DNA of 45,610 bases from Lachnospiraceae bacterium (GCA_900757145.1 CAAEMT010000029.1:1-45610); one strand, 5' to 3'. Positions 16,025-23,911 are shown, numbered from the stretch's first letter. Numbers and translations are program-made. Notes: generated by a model from the sequence alone, not told the origin.

Positions 16025-18352
16025 ATGGGAAAACTGATTTATAATAAAAGAATAAAGATTGTGATGCTTGTGCTCCAGACCGTGCTGGCGGGGATCATGG
16101 CATACAGCCTTTTGAATATCGGCTTTTGGATGGAGGGAAATTACAGTTTCCGTGAGCTGGCGCGTGAGTATGAAGCGACCGATCTGTTTTTTGACCAGAT
16201 GGATACGATCATTGAGCACAAAATAAAGGGAAAGCAAAATGAAGATCTGTTTGAAAACGACGGGGAATTTGACGACAGTCAGCAGATCGATATCCAGTCA
16301 TACGAAACGACGGGCAGCTACGTCAGCGATATGAATATGACGTATCTGCTCTCTGATCTCCTGAATTTTGTTGAGAGCGGGGATCAGGCGCGTCTGCACA
16401 GCGCGATTATGGATGCTCTGAAACAGACAAACAATGACAGACCGGCAGCCGGAGAGTTCCTTGGCCGGCAGTCAGAGACGCTGGAGACGATTCTTCCGGC
16501 GACCGGAATCACGCTTGCGGAATGTTCAAAGTGGTATCTGGATTCGGCAAATTTCATTTTTGAATCGTATCTTAAGCTGGACGAGGTAAGCTCGGATATC
16601 TATAAGAGATATACGGAGTATACTTCCGCGCAGACGCAGAGGTGGTCGCAGGAGGCGCCGTCCAACCTGAAGTACTGCATCGAGAATGTGACGACGGGAG
16701 AGATCTATACGAATACGGGAGCGGACGATTATGACTCGGCGGTAGAGCGCATTCAGCAGGACGAGGCGTTTACGACGCTTTTTGAGGGCGAGAGAAGCTT
16801 TGACATTATGGTTGCGGAACCGGACGGCGTGTACAATGATGCGGCTGCCAGATGGTTTATGAAGACGCGCTTTCTGAATGCCAACGAAAAGGTGTACGTC
16901 GCGGTGGATATGGATTATCCGGTCAATGACGAGCTGCGCGAGTATGCCGAAGCCTTTTCCAGACGCGAGGGTATCGTATGGGGAAGCCTGATCGCAGCAG
17001 TGGTCTGCGCGGCGCTGATGCTCGGAGGCTTTGTGATGCTCATGATGGGAGCAGGATGGGAGGAGGGCAGATGCACGCCGCGCCAGACGTTTATCGACCG
17101 AGTCCCGACCGAGCTTGCCGCGGCGATCTCTATGACGGCGGCAGTGCTGTATACAATGGCTTATACGTCTTGGCTGCCGAAGCCAAGCCGTATTGTTGGA
17201 GGGCAGCGTATTCTTGTTGCTGCATTTGGGGCATCGGCATATTTGGTGCTGCTTATTGTATGTAAGAGCTTTGTACGCCGTATTCGCACAAAATCACTGT
17301 GGTCAAACAGTATCTGCCTGATGCTGATCCATACATGGAGAAAGGTCACGTCTGCTAGAGCGGCATCCGGTCAGCTTCTGTTTGCTTATATTGTTTTTGT
17401 GATACTGAACTTTATGTTTCTGCTGTTTGGAAAGGTCGGTATCTTTTTGATGTTTGTGCTCGATATGGCCGTATTGCTGTATTTGATGCGTGATATGACG
17501 GGTAAACAGAGCGTGTATGAGGGTATACAGCAGATTTCCAAGGGAGATCTGGATTATAAGATTGATACGGCGGCGCTGCAGGGCGAGACGTATGAAATGG
17601 CGAAGGCGGTCAATGAAATGGGAGACGGACTGCGCGAGGCAGTCGATGCGATCGTAAAGAACGAAAGACTGAAAGCAGAGCTTATCACAAATGTTTCGCA
17701 TGATATCAAGACGCCACTGACCTCGATTGTCAATTACGTTGATCTGCTCAAACGCGAAAATCTTCCGAACGAGAGAGCGCAGCGTTATATCGAGGTTCTC
17801 GATCAGAAATCGCAGCGTCTGCGTCAGCTTACGGAGGATCTTGTCGAGGCGAGTAAGATAAGCTCCGGTAATATCGAACTGCAGATGGTAAAACTGCAGT
17901 TTCAGAGCATGCTGCAGCAGGCTTACGGAGAGTTTGCGGAGCGCTTTGAGGAGCGGGGGCTTTCGGTCGTATGGGAGGTCGAAAAAGAACCGATTTGCAT
18001 TATGGCGGACGGAAGGCAGCTGTGGCGTATCCTTGAAAATCTGCTAGGTAATATTTATAAATATGCGATGCAGGGAACACGGGTGTATACGGAGCTGTAT
18101 CGTGAGGATCGCACCGCATATCTCATTTTGCAGAATACGATGCGCGAAACGCTGAGTGTAGACGCAAAAGAGCTGACCGGACGCTTTGTGCGCGGCGATA
18201 AGAGCCGTACCACTGAGGGAAGCGGACTCGGTCTGTCCATTGCCAAAAGCCTTACGGAATTGCACGGAGGAACGCTGGAGATTTCTATTGAGAGTGATAT
18301 TTTTAAAGTGACAGTTACGTTTCCGGTAATCCCGGATGAGGAGCAGGAATGA
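16025..18352 (+). CDS. Membrane sensor histidine kinase
   Basis: This 775-residue kinase starts with a membrane segment (about 13-33), then an extracytoplasmic domain of about 280 residues, then about five more membrane segments (about 317-490). A HAMP-like segment (about 500-545) precedes the HisKA domain with phospho-acceptor His559 in NVSHDIKTPL. The ATPase domain has the N box WRILENLLGNIYKY and the G2 loop TEGSGLGLSIAKSL, but the G1 box (usual DxGxG) is not recognisable; LILQNTMRETLSVDAKEL stands there, as in other VncS-like kinases. AGAAGGAAG precedes the ATG. It should phosphorylate the adjacent regulator. Confidence 0.93.
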   Translation: MGKLIYNKRIKIVMLVLQTVLAGIMAYSLLNIGFWMEGNYSFRELAREYEATDLFFDQMDTIIEHKIKGKQNEDLFENDGEFDDSQQIDIQSYETTGSYVSDMNMTYLLSDLLNFVESGDQARLHSAIMDALKQTNNDRPAAGEFLGRQSETLETILPATGITLAECSKWYLDSANFIFESYLKLDEVSSDIYKRYTEYTSAQTQRWSQEAPSNLKYCIENVTTGEIYTNTGADDYDSAVERIQQDEAFTTLFEGERSFDIMVAEPDGVYNDAAARWFMKTRFLNANEKVYVAVDMDYPVNDELREYAEAFSRREGIVWGSLIAAVVCAALMLGGFVMLMMGAGWEEGRCTPRQTFIDRVPTELAAAISMTAAVLYTMAYTSWLPKPSRIVGGQRILVAAFGASAYLVLLIVCKSFVRRIRTKSLWSNSICLMLIHTWRKVTSARAASGQLLFAYIVFVILNFMFLLFGKVGIFLMFVLDMAVLLYLMRDMTGKQSVYEGIQQISKGDLDYKIDTAALQGETYEMAKAVNEMGDGLREAVDAIVKNERLKAELITNVSHDIKTPLTSIVNYVDLLKRENLPNERAQRYIEVLDQKSQRLRQLTEDLVEASKISSGNIELQMVKLQFQSMLQQAYGEFAERFEERGLSVVWEVEKEPICIMADGRQLWRILENLLGNIYKYAMQGTRVYTELYREDRTAYLILQNTMRETLSVDAKELTGRFVRGDKSRTTEGSGLGLSIAKSLTELHGGTLEISIESDIFKVTVTFPVIPDEEQE

Positions 18353-18399
18353 ATAAAAAATAATCTATATAAAAATTCTGTGAATTCGCTGTACATCCG

Positions 18400-18428
18400 T
18401 TGACATTCTTCTCGTTTGGCGGTAAAGT
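18400..18428 (+). promoter_or_regulatory. Sigma-A promoter for the zinc-ribbon gene cluster
   Basis: TTGACA at 18400-18405 and TAAAGT at 18423-18428, spacer 17. The -35 is perfect; the site is 33 bases before the ATG. Confidence 0.8.
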
Positions 18429-18461
18429 TGAAGAATCTGACAAAGGAGCGAGGGGACCAAG

Positions 18462-18857
18462 ATGAAAAGGCGATTTATGGAATTTATGAATGGAAGATAC
18501 GGGGCAGATCAGCTTTCTAAATTTATGCTGGGCGTCTGTCTTGTTTGTCTGGTACTGAATATTTTTACACGTTACCGGATTTTGTATCTGCTTGCACTGG
18601 TGGTTCTGGGGCTTTGCTATTTTCGCATGTTTTCAAGAGATTATGCGAAGCGGAGTGCAGAGAACCAGAAGTATCTGAATATGGTGTGGAAGGTGAAGGC
18701 GCGTTTCGGAAAAATGAAGAATCGTGCGGCACAGAGTAAGGATTTTCATATTTATACATGTCCGTCCTGTGGACAGAAGATCAGGATTCCGCGCGGAAAA
18801 GGAAAAATACGCATTACATGTCCGAAGTGCAAGCATGAGTTTGAAAAGAAGAGCTGA
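18462..18857 (+). CDS. Small membrane protein with C-terminal zinc ribbon
   Basis: This 131-residue protein has two predicted membrane helices (about 20-37 and 42-58), a basic linker (about 60-95) and a C-terminal zinc ribbon: CPSCGQKIRIP followed about 15 residues later by CPKCKHEFE. The ribbon would face the cytoplasm if the short N-terminus is inside. CAAAGGAGCGAGGGG precedes the ATG. A consensus promoter lies just upstream, and the next gene begins five bases after its stop, so the two form an operon. Function is not known; the ribbon type often mediates protein or nucleic-acid contacts. Confidence 0.85.
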   Translation: MKRRFMEFMNGRYGADQLSKFMLGVCLVCLVLNIFTRYRILYLLALVVLGLCYFRMFSRDYAKRSAENQKYLNMVWKVKARFGKMKNRAAQSKDFHIYTCPSCGQKIRIPRGKGKIRITCPKCKHEFEKKS

Positions 18858-18862
18858 CAGAG

Positions 18863-19723
18863 ATGTTTGGATATATTTATGTAAATGAACAGGAACTTAA
18901 ATTGAGAGAATATACGGCATACCGCAGTTTTTACTGCGGATTATGCCGTAATTTGCATCAGAGGTATGGACGGACGGCCCAGATGATGTTAAACTATGAC
19001 CTGACGTTTCTTGCGCTTCTGATGACAGGCCTGTATGAGCCGGATACGAACAGGGAGGAGCACAGATGTATTGTGCATCCTGTGAAAAAGCATCTTGCGG
19101 TCTCAAATGAAGCGGTTGACTACGCTGCCGATATGTGTGTACTGCTTTCTTACCAGAAGCTTCGCGACGATTGGGAGGACGAGCATAAACAGACGCGCCG
19201 CGCTGCCGCCGCACTTTTGAAGTCTGCGTACGCAAAGGCAGCGAGAAAATATCCGCGGCAGACGCAGGCGATAGAGAAAAATATCCGTCTGCTTCATGAG
19301 GCGGAGCGCAAAAATTCTCAGGACATTGATTATGTGGCAGGCCTTACCGGACACTTTCTTGCGGAGCTGTTTATCTGGAAGGACGACGTCTGGAAGGAAG
19401 AGCTTGGGACGATGGGCTTCTATCTGGGGAAGTTTATCTACTTGATGGATGCGCTTGAGGACATGGAGCAGGACAGAAAGAGCGGCAATTATAATATTTT
19501 TGCAAAGTATGGGACTGTCTGGGGGACGCCGTATGAAAAGAAGATACATGCGATCCTGACAGATATGATGATTCAGGCGTCCCGTGCATTTGAACGGCTT
19601 CCTGTACTGGAGAATGCAGAGATACTGAGGAATATCCTTTATTCCGGCGTGTGGTGCAAATATGCGTCGTTAAAGGGCATGGCTGAATCCGGAGCCGGAA
19701 AGAGCTGGAAAAAGAGTGAATGA
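18863..19723 (+). CDS. DUF5685-type conserved protein of unknown function
   Basis: This 286-residue soluble, mostly helical protein begins MFGYIYVNEQELKLREY, followed by a YCGLCRNLHQRYG cysteine motif (about 25-37). Further conserved-looking blocks are LSYQKLRDDWEDEHK, a helical centre with an FLAEL segment, and YLGKFIYLMDALEDMEQDRKSGNYN. The paired acidic helices (RDDWED, DALEDMEQD) are reminiscent of metal-binding helical folds, but that is inference. I recognise it as the family labelled DUF5685 in Clostridia. It is tightly coupled to the zinc-ribbon membrane gene upstream and precedes a J-domain gene, suggesting a shared role in protein handling. Confidence 0.7.
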   Translation: MFGYIYVNEQELKLREYTAYRSFYCGLCRNLHQRYGRTAQMMLNYDLTFLALLMTGLYEPDTNREEHRCIVHPVKKHLAVSNEAVDYAADMCVLLSYQKLRDDWEDEHKQTRRAAAALLKSAYAKAARKYPRQTQAIEKNIRLLHEAERKNSQDIDYVAGLTGHFLAELFIWKDDVWKEELGTMGFYLGKFIYLMDALEDMEQDRKSGNYNIFAKYGTVWGTPYEKKIHAILTDMMIQASRAFERLPVLENAEILRNILYSGVWCKYASLKGMAESGAGKSWKKSE

Positions 19724-19739
19724 TAGAGAAAGCTTGAAA

Positions 19740-19873
19740 GTAACTGTTCAGAACAGGCCGAATCACTTGCTGATGAGGTCGTAAAAGCATGATTCAGGTG
19801 TGAGTAAACCCCATCGGCGCAGCCGATTTTCATGGGTTTGCGAATTGTATCTGTGAAGGTACTGAACAGATAC
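19740..19873. repeat. 134-bp palindromic intergenic element
   Basis: The outer arms GTAACTGTTCAG (19740-19751) and CTGAACAGATAC (19862-19873) are inverted repeats matching at 11 of 12 positions. Inside, GAATCA/TGATTC is a short dyad. A second strong hairpin lies at 19805-19838, with arms AAACCC/GGGTTT and ATCGGC/GCCGAT around GCA. The element fills the gap between the DUF5685 and J-domain genes and contains no ORF. The architecture suggests a small mobile (MITE-like) element or a structured RNA; copy number in the genome cannot be judged from one window. Confidence 0.6.
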
Positions 19874-19898
19874 GTTTGAAAAGAGAAATGAGGAGATT

Positions 19899-20588
19899 AT
19901 GAAAAATCCGTATACGGTGTTGGGAGTGCCGGAGACTGCTTCGGAGGAAGAGATAAAAAAAGCGTATCGGGCGCTGAGCAGAAAGTATCATCCTGACGCC
20001 AATATCAATAATCCGAATAAGGCACAGGCGGAGGAAAAGTTTAAGGAAATACAGCAGGCATATCAGCAGATCATGCGTGAGCGGGAAGGCGGAGGCGCGG
20101 CAGGCGGCTATGGCAGCGATTCCGGCGCTTATGGCAGCTACGGAGGATTCGGTGGCTTTGGCGGTTTTGGCGGCTACGGAAACACGGCGCAGAATAATTC
20201 ATGGTCAGAGGAAGATGTGCGGATGCAGGCTGCTGAGAACTATATCAGGAGCCGTCATTTTAAAGAGGCGCTGCACGTACTTTCAGAGCTTCAGACGCGC
20301 AATGCGCGCTGGTATTATCTGAGCGCAATGGCAAATTCCGGTCAGGGAAACAATGTGCTTGCAAAGGAGCATGCGCAGAAGGCTGCGGCGATGGAGCCTG
20401 ATAATATGGTATACAGACAGCTTTTGCAGCAGATCGAAAACGGCGGACAGTGGTATCAGTCTATGGGAAATATGTACGGAAGCCCGATCGACGGACAGGG
20501 CGACTGGTGCATGAAGCTGTGTTTGATGAACGCATTCTGCAGCTGCTGCTGCGGCGGACGCATGATGCCGTGCTATTGCTGCTGTTGA
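19899..20588 (+). CDS. J-domain protein with glycine-rich linker and cysteine-rich tail
   Basis: This 229-residue protein has an N-terminal J domain (about 1-63) with the HPD tripeptide in SRKYHPDANIN, which stimulates Hsp70 ATPase. A Gly/Tyr-rich linker follows (about 66-98), then a TPR-like helical segment (about 108-180, AENYIRSRHFKEALHVLSEL). The C-terminal 27 residues hold ten cysteines (for example FCSCCCGG and CYCCC). There is no DnaJ zinc-finger domain or substrate domain, so it is not DnaJ itself. The tail could bind metal or be lipid-modified; this is inference. AGAAATGAGGAG precedes the ATG. It follows the zinc-ribbon and DUF5685 genes. Confidence 0.88.
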   Translation: MKNPYTVLGVPETASEEEIKKAYRALSRKYHPDANINNPNKAQAEEKFKEIQQAYQQIMREREGGGAAGGYGSDSGAYGSYGGFGGFGGFGGYGNTAQNNSWSEEDVRMQAAENYIRSRHFKEALHVLSELQTRNARWYYLSAMANSGQGNNVLAKEHAQKAAAMEPDNMVYRQLLQQIENGGQWYQSMGNMYGSPIDGQGDWCMKLCLMNAFCSCCCGGRMMPCYCCC

Positions 20589-20643
20589 TATGAAAAGTAT
20601 ATGGTTATCAGATAAAGAGGATGACCGTGGGGAGGATGAGAAA

Positions 20644-21930
20644 ATGAGCAATTACGAGATTGAAACGAAATGTATCCAGTCCGGCTGGAAACCAAAGACG
20701 GGGGAGCCGAGAATGCTTCCGATTTATCAGAGCACGACGTTTAAATACGATACGACAGATCAAATGGGCAAGCTGTTTGATCTGGAAGCGGACGGATATT
20801 TTTATACACGGCTTCAGAATCCGACAAACGATGCTGTAGCGGCGAAGATCGCTGATCTGGAGGGTGGCGTGGCGGCTATCCTGACTTCATCGGGACAGGC
20901 GGCTAATTTTTATGCAGTATTTAATATCTGCGAGGCAGGCGGTCATGTGATCTGCGCTTCCGCTATTTACGGCGGTACGTTCAACCTGCTCGGTGTGACA
21001 CTGAAAAAGCTTGGGATCGAGTGTACCTTTGTCGATGTTGATGCAGACGAGGAGACGTTAAACGCTGCGTTTCGGCCGAATACGAAGGCTGTATTGGCAG
21101 AGAGTATATCGAATCCGGCTCTTGTCGTTCTTGATATTGAGAAGATGGCGAAGATCGCCCATGCGCACGGCGTTCCGCTTATCGTAGACAATACCTTTGC
21201 AACTCCGGTAAACTGCCGTCCGTTCGAGTGGGGCGCAGACATCGTCGTACATTCCACTACAAAATATATGGACGGTCACGCAATGCAGGTAGGCGGCGCG
21301 ATCGTAGACAGCGGAAATTTTGACTGGGAGGCGCATGCGGATAAGTATCCAGGACTGACGACTCCTGATGAATCGTACCACGGCATTACGTATACGAAGA
21401 AATTTGGAAAGGCGGCGTATATCACAAAGGCGACATCCCAGCTTATGCGCGACCTCGGTGCGATCCCGTCCCCGATGAACTGCTTTTTGCTCAATGTCGG
21501 TCTGGAGACGCTGCCGCTGCGCATAGAGCGTCACTGCTACAATGCACAGAAAGTGGCGGAATATCTTGATGCGCATGAAAAGGTAGCGAAAGTCAACTAC
21601 GCAGGACTTCCGAATGATAAGTATCATGAGCTTGCAAAGAAATATATGCCGAACGGTACGTGCGGCGTGATCTCCTTCGAGCTTAAAGGGGGAAGAGAAG
21701 CAGCTGTGCAGTTTATGGATTCCCTGAAATTGGCTTCCATCGTGACGCACGTAGCCGATGCCAAGACATGCGTGCTCCATCCTGCGAGCCATACGCACCG
21801 TCAGATGAATGACGAACAGCTTGCAGCGGCAGGCATCTCACCGGGACTGATCCGTCTTTCTGTGGGTATTGAGAATATAAAAGATATCATTGCAGACCTT
21901 GCGCAGGCACTTGAAAAGGCAGAGGCGTAA
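20644..21930 (+). CDS. metY: O-acetylhomoserine sulfhydrylase
   Basis: This 428-residue Cys/Met-metabolism PLP enzyme makes homocysteine from O-acetylhomoserine and sulfide. Landmarks are YQSTTFKYDTTDQM, TRLQNPTNDAVAAKIADLEGG, LTSSGQAAN, the PLP-lysine K207 in HSTTKYMDGH, and HPASHTHRQMNDEQL near the C-terminus. The long form with YHGITYTKKFG is typical of MetY rather than MetB/MetC. An in-frame ATG at 20590 exists, but GGGGAGG at about 20629-20635 supports ATG 20644. It sits 55 bp after the J-domain gene with no room for a SAM or T-box riboswitch, so it may be read through from upstream. Confidence 0.94.
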   Translation: MSNYEIETKCIQSGWKPKTGEPRMLPIYQSTTFKYDTTDQMGKLFDLEADGYFYTRLQNPTNDAVAAKIADLEGGVAAILTSSGQAANFYAVFNICEAGGHVICASAIYGGTFNLLGVTLKKLGIECTFVDVDADEETLNAAFRPNTKAVLAESISNPALVVLDIEKMAKIAHAHGVPLIVDNTFATPVNCRPFEWGADIVVHSTTKYMDGHAMQVGGAIVDSGNFDWEAHADKYPGLTTPDESYHGITYTKKFGKAAYITKATSQLMRDLGAIPSPMNCFLLNVGLETLPLRIERHCYNAQKVAEYLDAHEKVAKVNYAGLPNDKYHELAKKYMPNGTCGVISFELKGGREAAVQFMDSLKLASIVTHVADAKTCVLHPASHTHRQMNDEQLAAAGISPGLIRLSVGIENIKDIIADLAQALEKAEA

Positions 21931-21987
21931 GAATAAGAAGATCCGGCTAATGCAGGCAGCTTGGAAGGTTTGTGAAAAAGTAAGGGG

Positions 21988-22015
21988 CGCTCTGGCAACA
22001 GGGCGTTTCTTTTAT
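21988..22015 (+). terminator. Terminator after metY
   Basis: CGCTCTG (21988-21994) pairs with CAGGGCG (21999-22005) around GCAA, with one G-T pair, followed by TTTCTTTTAT. Confidence 0.7.
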
Positions 22016-22031
22016 AATGGAGGAAAACACG

Positions 22032-22496
22032 ATGTCGAGTGAAAAAATTACGTATATGTACAGAACGCTGCGGGAGATTCCGCAGCGAAAGGAGCGCGCA
22101 GCCGCGTGGTTTCACAGCAAATGGGGAGTTCCCAAGGAAGCGTATGAGGAGTGCATGGAATCATATCTTGCAGGAGAGACGGAATATGGCTGGTATCTCT
22201 GTATGGATGGGGATGAGATAGCAGGCGGACTTGGTGTGATCGAAAATGATTTCCATGACAGAAAAGATCTGACTCCGAATATCTGCGCCGTGTACACGGA
22301 AGAGAAGTATCGCTGTCAGGGAATTGCGGGACATCTTCTTGACATGGCTGTAGAGGATCTGAGAGAAAAAGGGATTACTCCGGTATACCTGATTACGGAT
22401 CATACCGATTTTTATGAAAGATACGGATGGGACTTTTTGTGTATGGTGCAGGGGGACGATGAGCCTGAGATGACAAGGATGTATATACACAGGTAA
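22032..22496 (+). CDS. GNAT-family N-acetyltransferase
   Basis: This 154-residue protein has the GNAT fold: an N-terminal helix pair with a receptor-like segment AAAWFHSKWGVPKEAYEECM, strand IAGGLGVIEN, the acetyl-CoA loop YRCQGIAGHLLDMAVEDL (about 98-115), and TDFYERYGW near the end, where GNATs have the FYxxxGF motif. GGAGG at about 22019-22023 selects ATG 22032 rather than ATG 22017. The acceptor substrate is unknown; relatives acetylate small amines, antibiotics or proteins. It begins the accessory zone of loosely packed same-strand genes. Confidence 0.88.
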   Translation: MSSEKITYMYRTLREIPQRKERAAAWFHSKWGVPKEAYEECMESYLAGETEYGWYLCMDGDEIAGGLGVIENDFHDRKDLTPNICAVYTEEKYRCQGIAGHLLDMAVEDLREKGITPVYLITDHTDFYERYGWDFLCMVQGDDEPEMTRMYIHR

Positions 22497-22526
22497 AAAC
22501 AGCAGGAAAATAGAAAGAGGAAAAAG

Positions 22527-23039
22527 ATGATCATACTGATAACAGGCGCATCACACACGGGGAAAACCGTGCTTGCACAGAAATTACTTGAAAAATATAA
22601 ATATCCGTATCTGTCAATAGACCATTTGAAAATGGGATTGATCCGAAGCGGTTATACGGCGCTTACGCCGGAGGAGGATACTGAGCTTACGGATTATTTG
22701 TGGCCTGTTATCCGCGAAATGATCAAGACAGCCATAGAAAACAGCCAGAATCTTATAGTAGAAGGATGCTACATACCTTTTGAATGGCAGAAGGATTTTG
22801 AAAAGAAATATCTCGACCATATAAAATACGTATGCCTGATTATGAGTGAAAATTATATCAGAAATAATTTCTGCAATATAAAGAAGTACGCATGCGCCAT
22901 TGAAAATCGTTTCAATGATGGGTGGTGTACGATGGAAAGCGTTCTGGAGGAAAACGCGCAGGTCCTAAAGCTCGCCAAAAAATACAAGGTCAATTATCTT
23001 ATGATTGACGACAGGTACGAGGTTGATTTTGACATATAA
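22527..23039 (+). CDS. P-loop ATP-binding kinase-like protein
   Basis: This 170-residue protein starts with Walker A GASHTGKT (residues 7-14) and has the small-molecule kinase pattern: YLSIDHLKMGLIRSGY, where an Asp could act as base, NLIVEGCYIPFEW, and a C-terminal NYLMIDDRYEV. It resembles AAA_33/2-phosphoglycerate-kinase-like proteins. No phosphate acceptor can be assigned. AAAGAGGAAAAAG precedes the ATG, 30 bp after the acetyltransferase gene. It is more AT-rich than its neighbours, which may reflect acquisition. Confidence 0.75.
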   Translation: MIILITGASHTGKTVLAQKLLEKYKYPYLSIDHLKMGLIRSGYTALTPEEDTELTDYLWPVIREMIKTAIENSQNLIVEGCYIPFEWQKDFEKKYLDHIKYVCLIMSENYIRNNFCNIKKYACAIENRFNDGWCTMESVLEENAQVLKLAKKYKVNYLMIDDRYEVDFDI

Positions 23040-23099
23040 TAGCGCGGCAGTTTCGCGGCATAAAAATATTTTTGGAAAGAAGCGAGGAAAGGAGTCAAA

Positions 23100-23588
23100 A
23101 TGATCATCAGAGCGTATCGTCCCGAAGACTGCGGGGAAATGGCAGAGCTGTTTTACAATACGGTGCATACGGTAAATGCAAAAGATTATACAAAAGAGCA
23201 ATTAGATGTATGGGCGACGGGACAGGCAGACTTAGAAAAATGGGATAAGTCATTTCGTGAGCATTTTACGGTAGTCGCTGTCTTAGACGGAATCACTGCA
23301 GGCTTTGGAGATATCGACCAGACAGGCTATCTCGACCGCCTGTATGTGCATAAGGATCATCAGGGAATGGGAATTGCCTCTGCAATATGCGACAGACTGG
23401 AAGAAGCAGCTTCGGGGAATATCGTAACGCACGCTTCCATTACGGCAAGACCGTTTTTTGAAAAGAGAGGGTATCGGACAGTCAGAGAACAGCAGGTAGA
23501 GCGTCAGGGGATCTTATTAACAAATTTTGTGATGGAAAAGTGGATAAATACGGCAAAAAGGGAAGCATCGGTGGATAAATACAGATAA
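23100..23588 (+). CDS. GNAT-family N-acetyltransferase (YafP-like)
   Basis: This 162-residue protein has the GNAT core: IRAYRPEDCGEMAELFYNTVH at the N-terminus, GFGDIDQTGYLDRLYVHKDHQ, the acetyl-CoA loop HQGMGIASAICDRLE (about 96-110), and ARPFFEKRGYRTV. WATGQADLEKW fits the YafP subgroup. AAGGAG lies before the ATG. Substrate is unknown. A type I toxin locus follows immediately. Confidence 0.88.
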   Translation: MIIRAYRPEDCGEMAELFYNTVHTVNAKDYTKEQLDVWATGQADLEKWDKSFREHFTVVAVLDGITAGFGDIDQTGYLDRLYVHKDHQGMGIASAICDRLEEAASGNIVTHASITARPFFEKRGYRTVREQQVERQGILLTNFVMEKWINTAKREASVDKYR

Positions 23589-23618
23589 TAGCGCATTCTT
23601 TTGGTGGTAAAATAATGA

Positions 23619-23647
23619 TTGCAGGACAAAATAACCTGCGATATAAT
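23619..23647 (+). promoter_or_regulatory. Strong promoter of the type I toxin
   Basis: TTGCAG at 23619-23624 and a perfect TATAAT at 23642-23647, spacer 17. Transcription would start near 23654 and give a leader of about 70 nt. Confidence 0.75.
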
Positions 23648-23662
23648 GACCACAGAGCCAAG

Positions 23663-23884
23663 GCGGCTTACCCTCTGTTTTCGGAGGGGCTAACCCTCCA
23701 GACGAAAGGAAGGAGGGCTTGCCAATGGTTACATATTCTGAGTTGTTTCAGTTTTGTTTACTCATTGTTGCCCTTATTAGTCTGTTATATCAGATTTTTA
23801 AGGATAAAAATAGCCGCCATTACTGCGAATAGTGACGGCTTGCCGTTGTAACGGTATAGTTTGTTAGTTTTCGGGGTAAGCCGC
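23663..23884 (+). other. Toxin mRNA folding elements: SD-sequestering hairpin and 5'-3' pairing
   Basis: In the leader CCCTCC can pair with GGAGGG of the Shine-Dalgarno just before the toxin ATG, hiding it. A competing CCCTC/GAGGG hairpin lies upstream. GCGGCTTACCC at 23663-23673 is perfectly complementary to GGGTAAGCCGC at 23874-23884, so the two ends of the transcript can close on each other, as known for several type I toxin mRNAs. Confidence 0.7.
23725..23832 (+). CDS. Type I toxin, holin-like single-membrane-helix peptide
   Basis: This 35-residue peptide begins MVTYSELFQFCLLIV, has one hydrophobic helix (about residues 7-25) and ends with the charged tail KDKNSRHYCE. This is the layout of the TxpA/Fst-like putative holin-like toxins of Firmicutes, which insert in the membrane and depolarise it when unrepressed. 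AAGGAAGGAGGG about eight bases before the ATG is a very strong ribosome site but lies in a hairpin with upstream CCCTCC. The gene is below usual ORF cut-offs. An antisense RNA is predicted over its 3' end. The family match is from memory of the sequence pattern; toxicity is inferred. Confidence 0.82.
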   Translation: MVTYSELFQFCLLIVALISLLYQIFKDKNSRHYCE

Positions 23885-23906
23885 TTCTGTGGCTTTCCCT
23901 TTTCTA
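23806..23906 (-). ncRNA. Predicted antisense antitoxin RNA
   Basis: A minus-strand promoter at 23912-23940 would start an RNA near 23905 running left over the toxin 3' end. It would stop at the hairpin formed by AGCCG...CGGCT (about 23813-23840), which on this strand is followed by TATTTTTAT. The roughly 100-nt product is complementary to the toxin stop region and to the 3' half of the 5'-3' pairing element. This is the classical convergent layout of type I antitoxins. Confidence 0.65.
23878..23904 (+). terminator. Terminator of toxin mRNA
   Basis: AAGCCGC (23878-23884) pairs with GTGGCTT (23889-23895), loop TTCT, followed by TCCCTTTTCT. The left arm overlaps the GGGTAAGCCGC long-range pairing element, so the two structures compete. 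Confidence 0.6.
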
Positions 23907-23911
23907 TTCTT

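Noticed and set aside
19766..19790. Hammerhead-ribozyme-like CTGATGAG followed by GTAAAAG inside the palindromic element
   Set aside because: The CUGANGA core is present, but the GAAA strand and the three-stem arrangement are missing, so self-cleavage is not supported.
20589..20643. SAM riboswitch or T-box before metY
   Set aside because: Only 55 bases separate it from the J-domain gene and no such structure fits.
23640..23840. Prophage holin gene
   Set aside because: The peptide is too short, there are no neighbouring phage genes, and the convergent antisense promoter points to a type I toxin.
23615..23851. 78-codon plus-strand ORF overlapping the toxin in another frame
   Set aside because: It has no ribosome site at its start and no recognisable family; the 35-codon frame has a strong Shine-Dalgarno and matches known toxins.
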